The notes below the pieces were generated by a model. The model did no database searches. It saw nothing but the letters and a program-made list of their open reading frames with translations, and was not told where the DNA came from. From assembly GCA_030674185.1 (NCBI GenBank), contig CM060307.1:42709681-42773680 (forward strand): a DNA stretch of 64,000 nt. The letters are read 5' to 3'. The position numbers and the translations under genes were made by a program. Shown piece after piece: positions 43,056 to 53,432 of the stretch. The stretch is from Monoplex corrugatus (lineage: Eukaryota > Mollusca > Gastropoda > Littorinimorpha > Ranellidae). The number at the start of each line of letters is the position of its first letter. Position 1 is the first letter of the stretch.

Positions 43056-43244
43056 TGCTCTTCCCTACACTCTGGGTGTTGGTCTTCAGGGTGTGCGTTT
43101 CTCTGGGTGTATGATAAACTTAGGTTTCGAGGGCAGTACATACCTAATGTGCATAAGAACAGGACAACAAGTGGAAAAAAATTCCACACTCAGATAGAAT
43201 ACACAATGAATATAAACAGCACATATACTTACATAAGATAGATA

Positions 43245-43375
43245 GATAACCGTCTAATATCACTTATAGTGAAAAGACGTTAAATCAAGCAACGAACGAA
43301 CGAATAGATAGATATATAGACAGATACATACATACATACATACATACAACCATACGTACATACAAAAGCCTACAT
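43245..43375 (-). repeat. Dispersed repeat F end plus GATA/CATA microsatellite
   Basis: The complement of 43248-43285 reads GATTTAACGTCTTTTCACTA, then TAAGTGATATTAGACGG, matching the spacer of the array at 60.3-61.0 kb. It is followed by AACGAACGAACGA and ACATACATACATACA runs. Confidence 0.65.
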
Positions 43376-44062
43376 ATATGCATGCATCCATAAATGCATA
43401 CTTACATGCGTGAAACATGATATTCGTACGTGAAGAATGTTTATGCGAGGTCAAGTATGTCTGTGTGCGTATGTGTATGTGTGCACATGCGTGCATTGGA
43501 AATAATCTCAGTGCATCTGAAACCAAATGTTCAAACTACCTTTAAAGTAATTTTAATTGTTCTCGTCCCAAGATAACCCTACATGGCTGAGACATCAGAC
43601 AAAGACAATTTGAATCACAAGCTTGCTTAATGTTCCCATAACCTCACACTTGCACGACAGATAGGCTGCAGGCTTTACAGGTGCAAACAGAACAAAGGCC
43701 ACAGGATAAGGAAGCAGAAGACAGATATCAATAGGTGTACAGAGTGGAAACAGCCTGGGGGCAGGTGTGATTTGGGTTTGATTACTTATGTCTACTTGAT
43801 AGCTTCGGACTCATCTCCCTTTTTCATCTTTTGAAGAGGAGAACCTTAGTCGGAGTTTCCATGGGTATCTGTTTATTTCTTTTCATTAATTTTCAATTCC
43901 TGTCACTGTGGTGTGGTTGCATTATTCACGATTTCGGTGCAGATCTTTAAGAACACAGTCAAGCCATACTGACCATTTAGTTAGATCACAGCCACAATGT
44001 CTCTTCTCGGACACAGCTGGACATGATGTGCATAAATATAACATTCAGCTGAAGGCGGTTTA

Positions 44063-44063
<1 letters not shown>
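43376..44063. other. Non-coding spacer
   Basis: Nothing recognised. Confidence 0.5.
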
Positions 44064-44105
<42 letters not shown>

Positions 44106-44140
44106 ATATATTATGTGTGTGTGTGTGTGTGTGTGTGAAC
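44064..44140. repeat. (TA)n/(TG)n microsatellite
   Basis: TATATATA run passing into TGTGTGTG. Confidence 0.97.
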
Positions 44141-45189
44141 ATCCTGTATCCCTACAATATTACTGATCTCACGCTACTCATCATTTCAGTGCATCAGCTC
44201 TCTGGGACATCACCAAACCAAACCCAAGCTCATTCAAAGTTCCAGGGATTCAATGGAAAACATCTGAGTGGATCTGCACGGGCCTCACAATCACACTCAC
44301 CCTGAATACTCTGCGTCCCTTGCCCTAAGCCTCCTCTTCCATCCCACCCACTGTCTGTCTCTCTTTTCTACCTATCTCCCTCTTCCTTCTGCTTCACCTC
44401 CTTACTGTAAATTTCTTCTTATGCAAGCTAGAGCTCTGGCGAACTCTCTTTATGTAAGCATGACAACTGATATAAAACTATCTACCTAGCAGAGGGAGCA
44501 GCTTTTTGCGTGTATGGCCACTCTTTAACCCGCCCTATAGGTAGTCATACTCTGTCTTCGGAGTAAGAAGAGATGTTTGGAAGAATGCAATACTGGTAAA
44601 TGATCTGGAAGGCAGAAATAAGGAAGAGCCTTGATAGGAAAAGACAGCATGACAGGAAAGAAGAATCTCTTAACTACCGAAAAACAAACAAGATAGCTCC
44701 TGTGGTTACAAGACAGGAGGGGGACTTAGTTTCTGTATCCACACAACCTTCTCTGAGGAAGCTGTAAAGTGTCTTCGCCATTTATTGAGAGCTTGTCCTA
44801 TTTGGCTAAAACATCATTAACTGAAGTTTTCACTTTAAATGCCCATTTCCGTTTCTTGGGCGTCTGAAGCCTTGGGAAATTTGACCCATAATCTTGACAT
44901 TACGTCCTTCATACCTGAAATTAGTGTACTGATCAGTTTGCCGATCTGTAACATACTGAAATATATTTTATTTAATGACTGAGTTACTGTTCTAAAGATA
45001 CTTCGCCTGAGTTTTCTCATAAATGACGTTTTAGTGAATATGATTTTTAGTCTGTGGAGGCAACAACTGATTTCACTTCAATACTATACATGTACATACT
45101 TCACTTTTTATATGTTGATGGGAAGTTGACAAAGCTTTGATGTGATGCTCCAAGTGTTCAAATTCATTCGCATTGTACTGTGTTGCTTT
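44141..45189. other. Non-coding spacer
   Basis: No coding exon or known repeat could be supported. Confidence 0.45.
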
Positions 45190-45575
45190 GATCTGGTCTT
45201 TTCATCGTGCTGATAGTGTTCGTGGGTCGTTTCGTGTTGCTTGTAGTAGTTCCTTTCATTTTGATTTGGTCTTTTCATCGTGCTGATAGTGTTCGTGGGT
45301 CGTTTCGTGTTGCTTGTAGTAGTTCCTTTCATTTTGGTTTGGTCTTTTCATCGTGCTGATAGTGTTCGTGGGTCGTTTCGTGTTGCTTGTAGTAGTTCCT
45401 TTCATTTTGATTTGGTCTTTTCATCGTGCTGATAGTGTTCGTGGGTCGTTTCGTGTTGCTTGTAGTAGTTCCTTTCATTTTGGTTTGGTCTTTTCATCGT
45501 GCTGATAGTGTTCGTGGGTCGTTTCGTGTTGCTTGTAGTAGTTCCTTTCATTTGATTTGGTCTTTCAGACGATTG
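45190..45575. repeat. 73-bp tandem array with alternating 146-bp higher-order unit
   Basis: Units at 45190, 45263, 45336, 45409, 45482 and a partial at 45555. Each contains GGTCTTTTCATCGTGCTGAT, then GTGGGTCGTTTCGTGTTGCT. The start alternates GATTTGG/GGTTTGG, so the array grew in pairs. Confidence 0.96.
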
Positions 45576-45639
45576 TTTTTCGTGATGATTTTTTCCACAG
45601 TGGTTTTCGTTTCGATCGGTCTTTATGTGCTTTTAGTGG

Positions 45640-46258
45640 TCTAGTTCATCTTAATTGTCTTTAATTGTGCTTTCATGCCCTCATGTGGTCTTTAGCGTAC
45701 TTTCACTGCTCATTGGTCTTTAATCGTACTTTCACTGCCTCATGTGTCTTATCGACTTTCATGCCTCATTGGTCTTTAATCTTACTTTCACTGCCCTCAT
45801 TGTGGTCGTTTCAGCGTACTTTCACGGTCCTCATGTGGTCTTTAATCGTATTTCAGACCTATGTGTCTTTAGCGTTATTTTCACTGCACATGTGGTCTTT
45901 ATCGTATTCACTGCCCTCAGGGTCTTTTAAGGTACTTTCATCTCATGTGGTCTTTAATGTACTTCACTGCCTCAATGTGGTCTTTAATCGTACTTTCACT
46001 GCCCTCATGTGGTCTTTAATCGTACTTTCACTGCCCTCATGTGGTCTTTAATCGTACTTTCACTGCCCTCATGTGGTCTTTAATCGTACTTTCACTGCCC
46101 TCATGTGGTCTTTAATCGTACTTTCACGGTCCTCATGTGGTCTTAAATCGTGCTTCACTTCCCTCATGTGGTCTTTAATTGTGCTTTCACTGCCCTCAGG
46201 TGGTCTTTAATCGTACTTTCACTGCCTTCATGTGGTCTTTAATTGTGCTTTCACTGCC
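45640..46258. repeat. ~33-bp minisatellite (about 18 units)
   Basis: Unit: CTCATGTGGTCTTTAATCGT, then ACTTTCACTGCC. The left half is ragged with many small deletions; the right half is clean. Confidence 0.95.
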
Positions 46259-46847
46259 CCCCTGCTAACCCCTCCCCCACTCCCGCCCATGATGTTGCTG
46301 CACGCAACGCCCGGAATAAGACACGTTTTGCACGTGCCACACAGGGGAAAACGCGCACTAAGCAGGAAGAAGAAGAGGAAAAGGGGTGTAGCTGTTGGCG
46401 ACCAGCTGTCGTTAGCACGTGCAACACGCCCTCACTTGACACGTATGCACTCTCTCTACCAGCTAATTACTTCCACAGTTTATTGGCCAGAGTCATCAGT
46501 ATCGGCTCCCACACAGCTTCCCCCCTCCCCTTCTGTTCTCAGGTGCACATTTGTTCCCTTCTTCATGAAAGGTGGCTTGAATTAGTATCAAACGAAGTAT
46601 CAGAATGTCTACGTAGCCTTTACCACGTCAAAATTTATACTGAATATTCATATTCATATATGCTGTGCCACATGGATATTGGCAGGACGACATCAACATG
46701 AGATGATGATGCCCACAACAGAGCATCTTGGTGCAGGCCTGACACTGCACGCTGGCCAACATCACATTTGAACAGTACAGAACAAGCTAGTGTTCAACAG
46801 AAGAGGGACTGATCGAAGTAGAACCCATGGCCACAGGATTCCTTCCC

Positions 46848-46849
<2 letters not shown>
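46259..46849. other. Non-coding spacer
   Basis: Nothing recognised. Open frames here run out of the minisatellite. Confidence 0.5.

Positions 46850-46912
<63 letters not shown>
46850..46912. repeat. (GA)n microsatellite
   Basis: Uninterrupted GA repeat of about 30 units. Confidence 0.98.
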
Positions 46913-46918
<6 letters not shown>

Positions 46919-47009
46919 CCATTCTGTCGGGCATGAAGACTTGCAACTGAAGAATTAGTGGGTTATGTTTTGGGGGAGTCCCACAACACAAACCATATCA
47001 GTGTGCTCA

Positions 47010-48758
47010 CAGGGTGTATATAAAATCACACTATACCCTGTTGACATACCCTATTTATGCAAAAGAACTGTAGGCTGTTTCCATAAAACCAGACTGAAAA
47101 TTGGATAAAATAAAAAATGTGCCCTATTTATGTAAAATCAAGACTGTACCCCATCTACATAAAATGAGACAGTACCCTATCTATATAAAATCAAGACTGT
47201 ACCTTATCTATACAAAATCAAGACTGTACCTATCTACATAAAACGAGACAGTACCCTATCTATATAAAATGAGACAGTACCCTATCTATATAAAATCAAG
47301 ACTGTACCCTATCTATATAAAATCAAGACTGTACCCTATCTATATAAAATCAAGACTGTACCCTATCTATATAAAATCAGACAGTACCCTATCTATATAA
47401 AATCAAGACTGTACCCTATCTATATAAAATCAGACAGTACCCTATCTATATAAAATCAGACAGTACCCTATCTATATAAAATCAAGACTGTACCCTATCT
47501 ATATAAAATCAGACAGTACCCTATCTATATAAAATCAGACAGTACCCTATCTATATAAAATCAGACAGTACCCTATCTATATAAAATCAGACAGTACCCT
47601 ATCTATATAAAATCAAGACTGTACCCATCTACATAAAATGAGACAGTACCCTATCTATATAAAATCAAGACAGTACCCCATCTACATAAAATGAGACAGT
47701 ACCTTATCTGTATAAAATCAAGACTGTGCCCTATCTATATAAAATCAAGACAGTACCTTATCTGTATAAAATCAGACTGTACCCTATCTATATAAAATCA
47801 AGACTGTACCCTATCTATATAAAATCGAGACAGTACCCTATCTACATAAAATGAGACAGTACCTTATCTGTATAAAATCAAGACTGTACCCTATCTATAT
47901 AAAATCAAGACAGTACCCTATCTACATAAAATCAGACTGTACCCTATCTATATAAAATCAAGACTGTACCCTATCTATATAAAATCAAGACTGTACCCTA
48001 TCTATATAAAATCGAGACAGTACCCCATCTACATAAAATGAGACAGTACCCCATCTACATAAAATCAAGACTGTACCCTATCTATATAAAATCAAGACTG
48101 TACCCTATCTATATAAAATCAGACTGTACCTTATCTGTATAAAATCAAGACAGTACCGTATCTATATAAAATCAAGACTGTACCCTATCTATATAAAATC
48201 AGACAGTACCTTATCTATATAAAATCAGACTGTACCCTATCTATATAAAATCAAGACGGTACCCTATCTATATAAAATCAAGACAGTACCCTATCTATAT
48301 AAAATCAAGACTGTACCCTATCTATATAAAATCAGACTGTACCCTATCTATATAAAATCAGACTGTACCCTATCTATATAAAATCAACTGTACCCTATCT
48401 ATATAAAATCAGACTGTACCCTATCTATATAAAATCAAGACTGTACCCTATCTATATAAAATCAGACTGTACCATATCTATATAAAATCAGACTGTACCC
48501 TATCTATATAAAATCAGACTGTACCCTATCTATATAAAATCAGACTGTACCTTATCTATATAAAATCAGACTGTACCCTATCTATATAAAATCAAGACAG
48601 TACCCTATCTATATAAAATCAAGACTGTACCCTATCTATATAAAATCAGACTGTACCCTATCTATATAAAATCAGACTGTACCCTATCTATATAAAATCA
48701 GACTGTACCCTATCTATATAAAATCAGACTGTACCCTATCTATATAAAATCAGACAGT
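47010..48758. repeat. Satellite array, block 1 left part (~28-bp monomer)
   Basis: Monomer: CCCTATCTATATAAAATC, then AGACTGTA or AAGACTGTA/AGACAGTA. The left edge is degenerate and becomes homogeneous to the right. Every monomer carries a TATATAAAA string. Confidence 0.97.
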
Positions 48759-49705
48759 CCCAATTTCTGATTCAGCTAAAAACCTTGGTGTCTGCATTGA
48801 CTCTACCCTCTCCATGAACAACTTTGTTTCTCAAACTGCCAGATCCTGCTACTATCATCTCCATCGTATAAAGCTGATCAGGAAGTATCTCTCTGTCGAA
48901 ACAACTGCAAAACTCGTTCTCTCCTTCATAATGTCTCGCATTGACTATTGCAATTCACTCCTGTCTGGTCTTCCTGCCTCCACCATTCACATCCTACAGC
49001 GCATTCAAAACAATGCTGCACGCCTTGTACTCAAAAAGAAAAAAGCTGACCACATATCTCCTCTCCTGGCACAACTTCACTGGCTCCCTGTATCAAAGCG
49101 CATACAGTACAAACTAGACACCATGTGCTACAAAAGCCTCAATAACGCAGCCCCCGATTACCTGTCAAGCCTACTTGAGATCTATGTTCCCTCACGTACC
49201 CTCCGCTCTGCCTCTGATCCTCTGACTTTTCGCTTTCCACGCACTAAGCTCAATACCTATGGTCCACGAGCCTTCTCTGTTTCTGGTCCACTCTCCTGGA
49301 ACAAACTTCCTCTCTCAGTCCGTCAGCAACCTACTTTTGTCTCCTTCAAGTCCGCTCTCAAAACTCACCTTTTCTCTTCTGCATAAAATCCTAACCTCAC
49401 TCAACCCTCCCCTCTGCAGCCTGTCTCCGCTCGGAGGGAATCACATGGTTATAATATATAATTGTATGCTATGCTCTCTATAATTTTCCATTGCTTTTAT
49501 TCTTGCTTTTATTGCTTTTATTCTTTCTCCCCATTTATAGCCATGCGTGTGTGTGGGTGTGTGTGTGTGTGTGTTGTGTGTGTCTGTGTGTGTGCGTGCG
49601 TGTGTGTGCGTGCGTGCGTGCCTGCGTGTGTGTCTGCTTCAGCGCTTAGATTTGATTTTATCAAGATTTTGCGCTATATAAATATTGTAATTATTATTAT
49701 TATTT
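48759..49705 (+). mobile_element. LINE-L copy inserted in the satellite (5' truncated)
   Basis: Satellite sequence breaks off at CAGACAGT and resumes TATCTATATAAAATC after the LINE's ATT repeat. Inside: RT C-terminal coding region, a 3' UTR with TG microsatellite (49550-49630), AGCGCTTAGATTTGATTTTA and a TTATTATTATTATT tail. The insertion is clean and the coding part intact as far as it goes, so it is younger than the surrounding satellite. Confidence 0.92.
48760..49386 (+). CDS. LINE-L ORF2 C-terminal part (5' truncated)
   Basis: Frame from 48760: PISDSAKNLGVCIDSTLSMN, later FIMSRIDYCNSLLSGLP, IQNNAARLVLKKKKADHISP, LLAQLHWLPVSKRIQYKLD, ending FKSALKTHLFSSA and TAA at 49384-49386. These are the thumb and post-RT blocks of CR1/L2-type LINE ORF2: LGVxIDxxLS, SRIDYCNSLL, NxAARLV, LHWLPVxxRIxYK, LWNxLP. 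The RT catalytic FADD region is not included because of 5' truncation. No stop or frameshift inside. Confidence 0.92.
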   Translation, partial: PISDSAKNLGVCIDSTLSMNNFVSQTARSCYYHLHRIKLIRKYLSVETTAKLVLSFIMSRIDYCNSLLSGLPASTIHILQRIQNNAARLVLKKKKADHISPLLAQLHWLPVSKRIQYKLDTMCYKSLNNAAPDYLSSLLEIYVPSRTLRSASDPLTFRFPRTKLNTYGPRAFSVSGPLSWNKLPLSVRQQPTFVSFKSALKTHLFSSA

Positions 49706-51770
49706 ATCTATATAAAATCAAGACTGTACCCCATCTACATAAAATCAGACAGTACCCTATCTATATAAAATCAAGACTGTACCCCATCTACATAAAATGA
49801 GACAGTACCCCATCTACATAAAATCAGACTGTATCCTGTCTATATAAAATCAGACTGTACCCTGTCTATATAAATTCAGACTGTACCCTATCTATATAAA
49901 ATCAAGACAGTACCCTATCTATATAAAATCAAGACTGTACCCTATCTACATAAAATCAGACTGTACCCTATCTACATAAAATCAGACTGTATCCTTTCTA
50001 TATAAAAAAAGACTGTACCCTATCTATATAAAATCAGACTGTACCCTATCTACATAAAATCAGACTGTATCCTTTCTATATAAAATCAGACAGTACCCTA
50101 TCTACATAAAATCAGACTGTACCCTATCTCCATAAAACCAGACTGTACCTTATCTATGTAAAATCAGACTGTACCCTATCTACATAAAACCAGACTGTAT
50201 CCTGTCTATATAAAATCAGACTGTACCCTGTCTATATAAAATCAGACAGTACCCTATCTATATAAAATCAGACTGTACCCTGTCTATATAAAATCAGACT
50301 GTACCCTGTCTATATAAAATCAGACAGTATCCTATCTATATAAAATCAGACTGTACCCTGTCTATATAAAATCAGACAGTACCCTATCTATATAAAATCA
50401 GACTGTACCCTATCTATATAAAATCAGACTGTACCCTATCTACATAAAACCAGACTGTACCCTATCTATATAAAATCAGACTGTACCCTATCTATATAAA
50501 ATCAGACTGTACCCTATCTATATAAAATCAGACTGTACCCTATCTACATAAAACCAGACTGTACCCGGTCTATATAAAATCAGACTGTACCTATCTACAT
50601 AAAATCAGACTGTACCCTGTCTATGTAAAATCAGACTGTACCCTATCTATATAAAATCAGACTGTACCCTATCTATATAAAATCAGACTGTACCCTATCT
50701 ATATAAAATCAGACTGTACCCTGTCTATGTAAAATGAGACTGTACCCTATCTACATAAAACCAGGCTGTACCCTGTCTATGTAAAATCAGACTGTACCCT
50801 ATCTACATAAAACCAGACTGTACCCTGTCTATGTAAAATCAGACTGTACCCTGTCTATGTAAAATCAGACTGTACCCTATCTATATAAAATCAGACTGTA
50901 CCCTGTCTATGTAAAATGAGACTGTACCCTATCTATATAAAATCAGACTGTACTCTGTGTAAAATCAGACTGTACCCTATCTATGTAAAATCAGACTGTA
51001 CCCTATCTATATAAAATCAGACTGTACCCTATCTATATAAAATCAGACAGTACCCTATCTATATAAAATCAGATAGTACCCTATCTATATAAAATCAGAC
51101 AGTACCCTATCTATATAAAATCAGACTGTACCCTGTCTATGTAAAATCAGACTGTACCCTATCTACATAAAATCAGACAGTACCCTATCTATATAAAATC
51201 AGACTGTACCCTGTCTATGTAAAATCAGACTGTACCCTATCTACATAAAATCAGACTGTACCCTGTCTATATAAAATCAGACAGTACCCTATCTATATAA
51301 AATCAGACAGTACCCTATCTATATAATATCAGACTGTACCCTGTGTATGTAAAATCAGACTGTACCCTGTCTATATAAAATCAGACTGTACCCTGTCTAT
51401 ATAAAATCAGACTGTACCCTGTCTATATAAAATCAGACTGTACCCTGTCTATATAAAATCAGACTGTACCCTGTCTATATAAAATCAGACTGTACCCTAT
51501 CTATATAAAATCAGACTGTACCCTATCTATATAAAATCAGACAGTACCCTGTCTATATAAAATCAGACAGTATCCTATCTATATAAAATCAGACTGTACC
51601 CTATCTATATAAAATCAGACTGTACACTGTCTATATAAAATCAGACTGTACCCTGTCTATATAATATCAGACTGTGTACTTTGTCTATGTAAAATCAGAC
51701 TGTACCCTGTCTATATAAATCAGACTGTACCCTATTTATAGAAACTCAGACTGTACCTTACTTACTTAAA
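49706..51770. repeat. Satellite array, block 1 right part (~27-28-bp monomer)
   Basis: CCCTATCTATATAAAATC-AGACTGTA with variants CTGTCTATAT and CTATCTACAT. Continuation of the array interrupted by LINE-L. Confidence 0.97.
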
Positions 51771-53000
51771 ATCAGTCTGTACCATATCACATAAATCAGT
51801 CTGTACCATATCACATAAAATCAGTCTGTACCATATCACATAAATCAGTCTGTACCATATCCACATAAAATCAGTCTGTACTGTATCACATAAATCAGTC
51901 TGTACTGTATCACAAACATCTGTACTGTATCACATAAACAGTCTGTACTGTATCACATAAATCAGTCTGTACTGTATCACATAAATCAGTCTGTACCATA
52001 TCTACATAAATCAGTCTGTACCATATCACATAAATCAGTCTGTACATATCACATAAATCAGTCTGTACCGTATCCACATAAATCAGTCTGTACTGTATCA
52101 CATAAATCAGTCTGTACTGTATCACATAAATCAGTCTGTACCATATCTACATAAATCAGTCTGTACCATATCACATAAATCAGTCTGTACCATATCACAT
52201 AAATCAGTCTGTACCATATCACATAAATCAGTCTGTACCATATCCATAAATCAGTCTGTACCATATCCATAAATCAGTCTGTACTATCATAAATCAGTCT
52301 GTACCATATCACATAAATCAGTCTGTACCATATCTACATAAATCAGTCTGTACCATATCACATAAATCAGTCTGTACTGTATCACATAAATCAGTCTGTA
52401 CCATATCCACATAAATCAGTCTGTACTGTATCACATAAATCAGTCTGTACCATATCACATAAATCAGTCTGTACCATATCTACATAAATCGGTCTGTACC
52501 ATATCACATAAATCAGTCTGTACCATATCCACATAAAATCAGTCTGTACTGTATCACATAAATCAGTCTGTACTGTATCAGATAAATCAGTCTGTACTGT
52601 ATCACATAAATCAGTCTGTACTGTATCACATAAATCAGTCTGTACTGTATCACATAAATCAGTCTGTACCATATCTACATAAATCAGTCTGTACCATATC
52701 ACATAAATCAGTCTGTACTGTATCACATAAATCAGTCTGTACTGTATCACATAAATCAGTCTGTACCGTATCACATAAATCAGTCTGTACTGTATCACAT
52801 AAATCAGTCTGTACCGTATCACATAAATAAGTCTGTACTGTATCACATAAATCAGTCTGTACTGTATCACATAAATCAGTCTGTACCGTATCACATAAAT
52901 CAGTCTGTACTGTATCACATAAATCAGTCTGTACCGTATCACATAAATCAGTCTGTACCATATCCACAAAAAATCAGCCTGTGCCATATCACATAAATCA
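51771..53000. repeat. Satellite array, block 2 (~24-26-bp monomer)
   Basis: Monomer: ATCACATAAATCAGTCTGTA followed by CCAT, CTGT or CCGT. Long reverse-strand frames here (LIYVIQYR repeats, 216 codons) are repeat artefacts. Confidence 0.96.
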
Positions 53001-53368
53001 GCCTGTACAATATCACATAAAATAACCCTGTACCATATCACATAAAATCAGTGTACCATATCCACATAAAATAACCCTGTACAATATCCACATAAAATAA
53101 CCCTGTACAATATCCACATAAAATAACCCTGTATTATATCCACATAAAATAACCCTGTACAATATCCACATAAAATAACCCTGTACAATATCCACATAAA
53201 ATAACCCTGTATTATATCCACATAAAATAACCCTGTACAATATCCACATAAAATAACCCTGTACAATATCCACATAAAATAACCCTGTATTATATCCACA
53301 TAAAATAACCCTGTACAATATCCACATAAAATAACCCTGTACAATATCCACATAAAATAACCCTGTAC
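53001..53368. repeat. Satellite array, block 3 left part (26-bp monomer, 78-bp trimers)
   Basis: Monomer: AATAACCCTGTACAATATCC, ACATAA. Every third monomer has TGTATTATATCC instead of TGTACAATATCC, giving an A-A-B order for at least three rounds. Confidence 0.96.
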
Positions 53369-53432
53369 GGAACTGTGAGTAGCGATTTTTACACTGTTGG
53401 GAGACCTTGTTCTTCAAAATTGGTAGCATTAT
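53366..53432 (+). repeat. PLE3 terminal direct repeat, 5' copy
   Basis: 67 bp starting TACGGAACTGTGAGTAGCG and ending TTGGTAGCATTAT, identical to 55956-56022. The first three bases may belong to the satellite (TGTAC). Pseudo-LTRs of this kind are typical of Penelope elements. Confidence 0.93.

Noticed and set aside
46231..46701. Open frames of 117-152 codons after the 33-bp minisatellite
   Set aside because: They begin within the minisatellite and show no domain, splice context or coding composition.
52391..53041. Reverse-strand open frame of 216 codons with LIYVIQYR repeats, and similar frames at 51910-52270 and 53013-53471
   Set aside because: They are produced by the 24-26 bp satellite monomer; the repetition continues in DNA beyond the frames and there is no start context or coding bias.
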